A DNA stretch of 64,000 bases from Symbiodinium natans. Lineage: Eukaryota; Sar; Dinophyceae; Suessiales; Symbiodiniaceae. The stretch is taken from contig CAJNDS010001902.1 in the NCBI GenBank assembly GCA_905221605.1, forward strand, positions 201,001 to 265,000. Direction: 5' to 3'. The notes beneath the pieces were generated by a model. It did not search any database, was not told the origin of the DNA, and was given only the letters and a program-made list of their open reading frames with translations. Positions 12,723 through 23,000 of the stretch are shown piece by piece. The translations under genes were made by a program, and so were the position numbers. How positions within the stretch are numbered: the first letter of the stretch is position 1; the number at the start of each line of letters is the position of its first letter.

Positions 12723-14559
12723 GCTGCCTTTATCCTGGCTCTACTCTTAGCAGCCTATGCCCGCGCATGCTAATTCACACCATAAGCGGCATGCCTGTAC
12801 CAGCTTCAGGACACGTGAGCTGCGCACATCCTTTTTATCCTTGTGTGCACGCAGGCCAGCTTGGCTTCTGCCTGCGAGCCCATTCCCTGAATCCAAGCTA
12901 CTCGTGGGGAGACACTTGGCGCTGCCCTCTTGCGGATCGTTCATCAGCACGAACCTAGCAGGGCTTCACGCATACGACCAAAAAGGACAGAGCCTTGTTG
13001 GGCAGACGTTTTCTGTGTGGCTTCATCCCGTTTCCGAGTGCAGAGCTATTTCGTCTGCCTCTCCTCTCCGCGTCCATGGTACAAACATTCTAGAGGCTGT
13101 GCCGTAGACGGCCCATGCAAGCGTGCTTGCATGGTCTGCCAGGCTCACGTTCACGAGCCTGAGGCAAGAGTTTCAGTGCACATATGCATTCGCAAAGTTC
13201 CGGACGTTTGCCACCGATAACCACTGCTGCAGCGCTCTCACAAGAGACGTGTGCATGTCCAACGGGGTCCCCTCGCAAGAAACAGCCAAATGCCCGTCAT
13301 GCGGCAGCTTGTTGTGACGAATCCTGACAGCACCTTGCGGTGCCTGCGATGCAGTGCAGACAAGAAGCAGGGGCAGAAAGGCAATGGAAAGCAAGAGACA
13401 GCTACAGTGGCAGGTGTGATTTCAGCAACGTTAACATGTAGAAGAGCCGGACGCAACATTGTCAAGGCTTGCATGCAGGCTGGATGTTGTCGGATCTTTT
13501 GGGGGCTTGAGGGACTCCGCTTCTCCTCCCATGCTTCGGTTGACACTCGTTCCTGTTGAAACCTGACACGTGTCTGGGATTGAGCGACGGAAGCTCACAA
13601 GCTGCAAGCGCCAACAAAAAAATTGGCGGCCAGAAGCGCAGAGGAGACCTTCCTGATGTCATGGCAGGCCCACGCGAAGCAGAGAACATGGCACTCCCGA
13701 GCTGGGAAAGGCCGCACTATGAGGGCTTCCAGGTCTGCATGTCACTAAGCTGCGTTGTGAACAACACTTGGACCCGACCGGCCAAGGGTTCCAGCAGAGT
13801 TGATATCGCAGAGATCGAAGGCTCTGAGATTTGAGTCGTGTAGCCGCTGTAGCCATACAAACCTGTCAGGGAGGCTACCGAAGCGTCCAGCGACTCGCTC
13901 AAAAGTGCGTGCTGGCCCTCCTGGAAACCTCTTTCATCCCAGCACTTGCACAAACCCGGGCTCCCTCCAAAAGGGACTTCCTGTGACCCCTAGCCACGGG
14001 AAGGAAATCTGAGAACCCCCAGATCGGTTTCTCGTCTAAGAATGGCCCACCTATGCTGTGAACCAAGCTGATGTAAGAGATCCTGAGAAGCTGTCGGCTG
14101 GCTCGTGCCACAGTACATTGGCATCTGGGGGCTTCCGGAATTAGGGGTACCTTAGTGGGGTCCTTACTACAAGGGAACTCTAGGGGTTCGCGAATTGTCG
14201 TAAACCCCGATACTAGTCTGTTAGTCGATCATGCAGCAACCCTTGAAAGAAAGGCAACTCTCTTTGAACACATGGCACCTTCGAGGGACTTAGCTAGAGA
14301 GGGAGTTGGGACATGAGACATACGCAGTCAAAGCACAACGCGGTCTGACCGGTGGAAAAGGTAGAGCATGAGCTGCTCAAGTCTGCTTAGCTGACGTTCA
14401 CTTGGCACCTTAGATTGTCGCGTGGAGTAGCTCCGTGAGATTGAGCACGGCACTCCAGTCTCACACAGCTCTGTTCAGGGGCATGCCGACCATGTTGTGA
14501 GGTTGCAGCTTCAATCAAGTTAATGAACTGAAATCTTGAGGAGGGCCTGCCAGCTGTGT
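12723..14559. other. No gene recognised; one MITE-like remnant
   Basis: No supported coding sequence. The stretch 14135-14230 (GTACCTTAGTGGGGTCCTTA and following) resembles 39415-39500 and may be a copy of a short non-autonomous element. Confidence 0.4.
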
Positions 14560-15450
14560 GCAGCACAAGAAAAGGGCGTACCTCTCTTTCATGTGAGGCA
14601 TCAGAACTACGCCTCACAACAGAATGCGGCATCCTGATGTGAGGTGTCCCTCATCCTGGTAGGAAGACGACCCTCGCCAACCCGTCCCTCGCTAACGAAG
14701 CAACGGCTGATTCCAAGTGTCAGCGGCTAAAGAGCAGAACGCAGCATCGGCCTTTGAAGAAAGCAAGACCTCGAGTCTGCTGCTTTGCAAGTTGCACGTT
14801 TCTGCAGCACGAGGAATGGCCGTACCGCTGTAGCTCGGAGCGCGATGACGCGAGCCCCAATTCTCAAAAGGCAGAGTCCTGATGTGAGGCGTCACACATC
14901 CTGGTACTAGGTGGGTGCCCTAAGTCACACAATCCTGTCGAAAGTCAGCCCATCTTGAATGGCAAGGCCGAACGCGGCATTGGCTATGAAAGGCTGCACG
15001 CGTGAACCAGCAACCTTACAACATTGCAAGCTGCCCGCCTCTGCAGGGCAAGGAATGGGAACAGGCGCGTCTCCGTTTTCAGCTTTGGAAAGATGTCACG
15101 AGGCCCATGTACAGAAGGTGGCATCCTGGTTTGAGGCATCACTCATCCTAGCCCAGCAAGCCATCCGGCACTAGACAGGGAATTGAAACTGTCCGAAGGC
15201 CAGGGTTGACTCCACTTGGCGGCGGCTGCACAGCAAAACGCGGCATCGGCTTTCGAAGACCCTAAACCCTAAACCCTGAACCCTAAACCCCTAAACCCTA
15301 AACCCTAAACCCACGAGCTGATGCCTTTGCAAGCTGCCCGCATCTGCAGCACAAGGAAGGGCAGCACCTTCAACTTCCAGCTCGGAGCAGGCGACCTCCG
15401 CACAGAAAGCAGCGTCCTGGCTTGAGGCACTAGAGGCGCCTGAGTTCAAG
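14560..15450 (+). repeat. Degenerate ~250-bp satellite-like family, left block
   Basis: Repeated phrases recur about every 250 bp: gcagaacgcggcatcggc, tttgcaagctgcccgc, ctgcagcac.aggaa, cagctcggagc, and catcctggtaggaagacg. One unit carries an embedded CCCTAAA array (15258-15312). The same units, including the embedded array at the same place, occur at 35440-36260 on the far side of the retroelements. Confidence 0.75.
15258..15312 (-). repeat. Interstitial telomeric array (CCCTAAA)n
   Basis: About eight units inside a satellite unit. The homologous unit at 35770-35830 holds an array at the same position, so the array was present before the units were copied. Confidence 0.9.
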
Positions 15451-15914
15451 TAAACCTGTCGCTCCTGAAAGACACATCACACGACAGACGGCGCATCAAG
15501 GAGAGCTTTGCAAGAAGTGGATGCTATTCTTGAAACAAGAAGCAAAACTGCAAGATTCAATACGGTTCATGTGCATCAGCAGCCAGATGCAGCGGACAGT
15601 GCTTGCATAAAACGAATGTGGACACCAGCTAAATGCAGCATGAGCCTGCACAGAAAGTGTGGCTTTCGCGGCCTATCCTGCGGAATGATACCCGAATCCC
15701 CTTCGGTCATGTTCACCTTCTGGCTCAGCGATGTTTGAGTGAAAACTTTGACTGTTAGAAATTCTGTCACTGGATAGAGTGAGGCGAAATTCATGAAGAG
15801 CAACTGTTTCTGAAGTTTCTTGCTCATTGGCTGGCGGTCGAAACCGCTCGGGCGTACTGAACCTCGGCGTAGACTACTTTCTCCGTCGTGGACTTCTTCA
15901 TGAAGCTTCAACAG
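15451..15914. other. No gene recognised; left flank of the retroelement pair
   Basis: Nothing identifiable. The bases 15915-15921 (TAATACC) are the left copy of the heptamer that also borders the central Y LTR at 26142-26148. Confidence 0.45.
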
Positions 15915-15920
15915 TAATAC

Positions 15921-16301
15921 CGTGAAAAACCGAAGGTCCCTCTGGTACCTTTTCCCTTGAAAGCACGAACCCTGACCTCTCACACAAGTTCGGACAACTC
16001 TCTCTTTTTCACAGTCAGAGCCACTTGAGCCTTGAGCCAAAAGTCACGAAGTGCACAAACTAAACGAATTCTATCTTGTGAGCTTAAACTCAGCTTCAGA
16101 ACGAAGTTCCTACACACTGCACACTCACTTTAAATAGCGTATTGGGCAAAAACACACTCGTATGATTTCCTTGGAAATCAACGAGGCATAAACCATCGAG
16201 GATGGGATCACACGGATTCCCAATCACTCCGAAGCAAAACAAACCTATACAAGCTGATCCAAAACATGACAAAAACATCACTGATCAGCCACAATCTTCC
16301 A
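15921..16301 (-). mobile_element. LTR type Y, left copy (3' LTR of element A)
   Basis: About 381 bp, the reverse complement of 26150-26500, differing by several small indels (8 and about 15 bp) and substitutions. On the minus strand it starts TGGAAGATTGTGG directly after a polypurine GCGGGGGG and ends TTTTTCACG. Beyond it on that strand lies GTATTA, matching the heptamer next to the other Y copy. It contains TTTTGGCTCAAG (16031-16042), the last 12 bases of the dinoflagellate spliced leader, followed by a second GCTCAAG. Confidence 0.9.
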
Positions 16302-16309
16302 CCCCCCGC
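16302..16309 (-). promoter_or_regulatory. Polypurine tract of element A
   Basis: GCGGGGGG on the minus strand directly abuts the first base of the 3' LTR, the position where plus-strand DNA synthesis is primed in LTR retrotransposons. Confidence 0.7.
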
Positions 16310-17040
16310 ATTTTGCTGAGGGTTCATGTCAAAGATCTGAAGTCCAAGCCCAGCTCGGCACTTCAACACTAAGGGGATGCCCTGGCCACATTCCCTTGGT
16401 GCGTACTCGCCACCAAACGAAACAAACAACACACCAGTCGATCTCTGACATCAAACTTAAAACTCATGCAAGATCCCACCATCAGGCAGGTTGTCCTGGG
16501 TCCACATCACTGGTAACCCAAGAGTTCGTTGTCCAAACACGTGAAAAACGAATTAAACTTGCATCCACCTGCACTGGGGCAGGGTTGTCATGGAACGAAT
16601 CCAAGAGTTCGTGGTGACAAACACGTGAAAACGAATTAATGCAAGCTTCAGATGTTTCCCACTCAGCACTCGACCTTGTCGTGGTACTCCTCCTCAGTCT
16701 CGCATCTTCCAGGTCACCAAACTCACCAACTAGCATCGGCTAGCTGATCCTTCAGGAAAAGATTGGCTTCATAGTTTCGCTTCTTCCAGCGTACCATCAG
16801 CCAAAAACGTCTTCAGAGGTGGCAATCAGACGCCTTGCAGAAGGGGCTATAGAGTCCCTCGTTGAGTTTCATCATCATTTTGCCTCCTCTTTGCAAACTT
16901 CTCATGCGCTGAAACAAGGGCTCACACTAACCAGAAAAATCGCGGGCGCTCCATGGCGGCAACGCGGCCATGGCTTCCAAAAAAAATGGCTGCGGGTTTC
17001 ACTCACCCACCCAACCACTGAGATCACTTAGCATCTCAGT
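16310..17040 (-). other. Element A 3' untranslated region
   Basis: About 730 bp between the polyprotein stop and the polypurine tract. No ORF with a recognisable product. Direct repeats of a 20-30 bp phrase (AAGAGTTCGTNGT..AAACACGTGAAAAACGAATTAA) occur near 16519-16556 and 16603-16640. Confidence 0.6.
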
Positions 17041-20000
17041 TCATTCTTCATCCTCTTCGCCCTTCTTCTCGCCAGCTCCAGTTGACTCCATCAACTTGGC
17101 GCGGCGCTCCTTGGCGGCTTCCTTCATCTCCGCCAACTCAGCCGTCCTCGTTTCCATCATCACATCCTGCGAAGATCGGCTAGGCTCAGCTGGCGTCTCC
17201 GCAGGCCTCTCAGTTGGCTGGTCTCCAACCTTTCTCTTCTTCTCTTCCAACATCAGCTCCAAATCGGCAACACTAAAGCTTGCCTTCACACGCTCAGCAA
17301 TCTGCGCGATAGCTGCTGCATCCAACTCAGATGGTACAACTGACACAGGCGAGCGAACCGCTTCGCCTTCCAGCTTTGCTCTCTTAGCAGCTTCTTCCTC
17401 GGCAGCTGACAGGTCGGCGATGCGCTTGCGCTTTCGCTCAGCTTCCTCGAACTCTCGGTCTTGCTGTTCCGCTGCAGCCTTGAGGATCCGCTTCAGGTCC
17501 TTTTCCTCCTTCTCGAGTTTCCCAACATTCTCACCCATGATCCCAAAGGCTTGCTGCCACATGTCGGCAGGCAACGTCAAGTTGAACCTCACCACATAGT
17601 CGGTCGGCAAGTGCCACTTACACTTGCAGATCCACACAACACCGCTTCGAGTCTCACTCGCAACCACCTTCTTCCAGCTTGCCGCCCTCTGCGTGTCGGT
17701 GATCTCCTCTTTCTTTTTCTCCAGGTCCTCCAAGAATCCTGCAACAGACTCCATCACGGATCTGTAGTGGCTGTAGGCCACAAACGACCACTTGGGGACT
17801 GGTCTCTCCCTCAGCTCCGGCTCGTGAATCCGAAGTGTATCACACGACAACATCGAAATCACTCGCACTCGCTCCACCAGTTCCTTAAACACCAAGGATC
17901 CTTCCTTTGCACTTCTCTTCCAGCGCAACACCCATGGGGGATAATACGAGCTCTCAGCTTCATCCTCCATGATCCTCTCTGCTCCCAAAATGGGTAGCAT
18001 GCACAACAGATCCACCATCCGCAAGACTCCGAGGTCCTGGTGCTCACCCAGAAGCAAAACAGGGACTATCCCTTTTCTCTTCAAGTACCTCACGAAGCTC
18101 AACATCGCCAGGCCACACGTTCCCGGCGGTACTTCCATGTACAGTCCTCCTTCATTCACTGCCATCTCCCAGATGATGGCCTTGCCACCAATCTGTCCAC
18201 GGACATCCAAGATTCCGAAGATCTTCGTGGGTTTCTCCTGTAGCTCACACACCTCCTGGATGGGCTTCACCAGCTTCTCGTATGAGCTTTGATAGCGCAA
18301 CATATCCTTGTCGGATAGCGTGCCTACCACGTCCTTGAGCTCTAGCTCATCCACTGGAGTTCCGCGCCGGCAGATACTCCATGACACATCACCGAACCAC
18401 TTCGGCGGCTCTGGATCCGCCAGCTCCGGAAACACGTCGACCATCCGTTCAATCACCTTCGGCATGGCCTTGGGTTTCGGTGCAGCTTGGCCTGAGCCTC
18501 GGCTTTCACCTTTATCACCCCTTTTTCCAGCAGCTCGGCGCTCCTTCTCTGCCTCTCGGAGATGGAATGCATGGCTTGCATCCGTGCCAGAGACTGTCAC
18601 AGTCTGTTTGCACTTTTCGCACTTGGGCTTGCCACTTTCATCCCAGCTCAACCCGGCAGCATGCTCGGATCTGAACAACCATTTGCAAACCTTACACCAA
18701 AAGGGGCTTTTCATCTCAGCACCCTGCTCACCCTTCCTGCTGTCTTCAGCTGCCATTTTCCTGTCCTTCACCAAAGGTACAGGCTCCAGGCTAGGGCTAG
18801 CTTCCGTGGTGCTTGAACCAAAGCTTTTGCGGTTGGACCATAAATCCATTTCTTGAACCTCAGGGGAAGAGTCTTCACGAAGGGTTTCGGGACTTCTAAG
18901 GTGGAAATTTTCAAAAACTTCACCACACTTTTTCACACTTTTCAACGATCCAACTTGCTCCACACTGCATCCAGTTGCCTCGGCACACTGGCATGCCTGA
19001 ACTCCAACCCTTGGTCGGATTCCACAGATCCTCCACACCTGCTGCACATCTTCACCAGGGTATATACCCATAGCTTGCTGGTGCTGACAGAATGTCACTT
19101 GACTCAAGCACTTTGTAAGAACGTCAGCGATCATTCCCGCTGTCGGGCACCAAATGACCTTCAAGGTCTGAGCTTCCTGTATCCGCTCCTGAAGATAGCA
19201 GACAGCGATGTCTAAGTGGCGAACTCGCCTACTCAACCCACGGTTTAGCAAAACCGCTCTCGCTGAGGAACTGTCAGTGTGCAATCGGATCGTGACATCT
19301 GACTCGGCCAACTGACCGATCAAAGTCGCAAGTCCCTCACTCTCCTGTACCGCAGTCAAGATGGCTCTCAACTCGGCTTCACAAGAACTCAGCGATACAC
19401 ACCCTTGAACTCGAGAGATTCCCTTGATCAGGCATCCTCTATAAAAGATGGCTATGCCCGACACAGATCTTCGTCCTAACGACGCTTGGGGTGCCCAACT
19501 GGCATCCGCATACACTTCCAGCTGCGCCGGCCCACTGTCCGGTACATTCCCATCAGGGCCAAAGTACTGCCATGCATGGTATTGTCCCTTTAGGAACCTA
19601 ATCACTTGTCGCAATGCTTGCTCAAAGCATGCTGTTGGCTTGGACTGTCCTTGCGAAAGAATGGACATCCACCTACTCAGGTCAGGTCTCGACTGACCCC
19701 ACCATGCAATCCGGCCAAGTACTGCTCTGTACCTCGCAGCTGCAGTGTCACTCAACTCAGGATCCGAACCACTTGCTCTGCCCTTCTCGACCGTTTTCAC
19801 GATGTCCGGAGGAGCAGTAACCACCTTCAGGTCCTTACAGAACTCTGTCTCGAACAGGGCATCTAAGTATGCCGGGGGCACTCGCATCCTGAGATGACTC
19901 CCTTGTCTCTCAATCTCTCGCCCCAAAAAGGTGATCTTTCCACCAGTGGAAGTGATTCGACCCGTTTCCTTGATCTTCAACTCTCCGTTCAGGGTGTCGG

Positions 20001-23000
20001 TCACCAACCGAATGGCATCTCTAGTGCCACACAGAATCAAATCGTCCACATAGCACAACATGAGGAATCTTTTCCCTCTCACAGTGCCCTCGAAGACGGA
20101 AGGTTCCGTTGGGCATTGCTTCAACCCAACTTTCTTCACAACTGTCGCCAGCTTCAAGTTCCAAGCTTTGGCGGCAACTCTCAAACCATTCATGGCTTGA
20201 TCCAGAATCATAAACACCGGGACATAATAGTCCTTGCAGGCGGAAACATCCTTGGGCAATTGGATAATCGCCTTCGATCCTTTCGGAAGGGGGGAATGCA
20301 AGAATGCAGTGCTAACATCCAAAGTTGCGATATCCATAGCATCTACCGAAGCAATGGCCAAAAGCGTCCGTAACGCTTCTAAAGAAGGAGTCGTAGCACT
20401 CAGTCCTAAAGATGATGCTGTGCTCCCCTTTGCGATGTCTTGCACCACACACCGAGCTCTCACAGCTTCCTTGCCATTCACCACCTTTGGGCCTATGACC
20501 CATCGGGTTGGGATGATCTTTATCCCATGCTGACGAGCAAACTTCTGAGCCTCGTCTGCTCCAACCACTCTCCCTGCTTTGTGAGCAGTCATACTCTGCA
20601 GCTCAGTTCGCCGGCCTTCCACTGTTTTATCCACATCTAATGGACATCCATCTATCTCAGACAGAACACTCGTGGGTCTTGCCAGCCAAACTTGGGATCC
20701 ACACACCTTCATGGACTCCGGGAAAGTGCTATTCTTGTTGAGCAGAATCGAATTGGTCACATGTACCAACTTCGGACTCTCGTCACTGCTTACCATTTTA
20801 ATAGGACCTTGAGGCACATCGAGTCTTGGGTCTAAATAAATACGATTGATCAGCCGGGGAACTCGATTGGACTCATCTGGAACTGAGTTCACATCTGAAG
20901 TTAAACTCTCTAAACGCCGGGGAACTCGACTGGACTCATTTGGAACTGAATCCACATCCATTTGAGGTTTTTCTTCCTCCATTGGGATCGCTTCATCCTC
21001 AGCGGGAGTTTCTCCTTCGAAGTATCCAGGTTCCATTGCCTCATCTGGAATCCCTTGGTAAGGCAAACTTGGATCCTCAAAATCCTCCATGTCAACATCC
21101 ACAACTTCTGTCGCAGGTGTTGGGACGCTTTGCTTCTCCTCCAACTTCGGATCTGGTCGACTCTCATAGGTGATCTTCGGGCGTTTCAGGAGTGAAGGCT
21201 CACTTCCAGACTCCATCACCCCCGCATCCTTTGAGCTTCTCTGGTCCATTTTTGGAGTTTCCTCTGTTGGTTCTTTCGATTCCAACCGTTGTCGTTGAGC
21301 TTTCAACCAATCATCATACCGTTTTCGGCATTCAGCATTGTGGTTGGCTTTTCCTCTTTTTGGACCACACGCAGGACAGTTCGCTGTGCCACCATGTTCC
21401 TTCACCCATGCAGCTGGAGGTCCAACTTTGCTCATGTCGGTGGTCGGTCCCTCAGACACTCGGCCCTCAAAGGCCTTGTCCGCTTCACCTTCAATCCGAT
21501 CGGGCACACCATCCTCTTTCTCCTTCAGAATCGGGGGAGCCAATGTATCCGATGGATCATGCTCCTTGAGCAAATGTTGACAATGCTCCAACCCAATCTT
21601 CAACGGAACGATGTGCTTGATGGACTTTGCTCGAAAGTGTTTTGGACAACCATCCACCATGGCACTCACAACATGAGTCAAGCCACCAACTTCAGGGTAC
21701 ACATAGGCTGCTTCCACAAACCGGGAGAGCGCCGTGGTTTTCATCGAATCCGGTAGCTCAGCCAGAACTGTAGCACCTATCAACGACGATCCACACTCAT
21801 GGAGGGATCTCTGTAGTACCAACTCCTGGGGTGATTTCTTCCCATCAAAGGCAGCTGCATGGTGATTGTGCATTGCAGCACAGTAAATCAGACCAAACTC
21901 AAACGCTCGAGGACTTCTTTTCAAGTCAAAGCCCTGCGCTCGTAGATCCAACCTCACCGTGCTGAACAACTCCTTGAGTGTTCTCACTGCCCTTTCCACA
22001 CCACCAACCGCTTCATGTCCCTGCGGAGGTGCTCTTTGGGTCACAATCCTAATCCCCAGATTGGCTCTCTTGATGAGGGCGCTCACCGCTGTCTCGCTGT
22101 CTGTCCTCAACAGTACAGCAGACCCTGCAATGTCCAGTCCGAAAGCATTCATCCAATAACGAATCCAGCTGGAGGTATTGTCAGCATTGGTCCCTACCAA
22201 CAGACATCCAATCATTCTGGTTGACATTTCAGTCATGACCAGTACTTTCATGTTGGGAGCCGTCGGCTGGTCTTTCGCAAAAGTACCAGTTACCAGGTTG
22301 ATGAAGCAGAAATCTGCTTGCAACGCCACGGGTCGGTCTTGAGCATCCTTGGTCCGACGATGCTGGGTTGTTCCTCTTGTCATCCGACAATGAGGACATT
22401 CGGACGAAAAAGGAATGTGGCCTCGCATCCGATGCAGCTCCATTTCTTCTTGCTTTTTCTTGGTCATTGACTGCACTGACTGCATCTGATCAACCTCCAT
22501 CGGTCGTTGGCCATCATCCACATCCATGGGTCGAACCTCAGTTCTTCCAAAGGTTACTTTCTTTCGCTTTCCAGCATCACCTTGCAGGTAGATCCAAGGA
22601 CATCCAGCCCAGGATACTCCATATCCCATGACTCCTTTCTTCTCGTGTCGCAGCGAAATCTCTCTTCGAGTGAACTTCACTTCCCAACCAGTATTCACCA
22701 TCTGCTCGGTGCTCAAGATGTTGTGAGCCACATCTGCTACAACTCCAGTCACACACACCGATGTCAAACCAAGATACTGCTTTCCTTCATACATAGGCAG
22801 CAAGGCTCGGATGCGAACTCGCTCGAAGACATTCACCGGGGTATCGTTGGCTGCTGAGTACCTCTCATTAGGTCCCAACGCCTTCCGATCCAAGATCTGG
22901 AACTCATCCAAGTATCTTTTCGCAATCACAGTCACCGATGCTCCTGAGTCAATCAACCACCATTTGCTTGCATCATCCTTTTCCATGCTTTTGACTTGAT

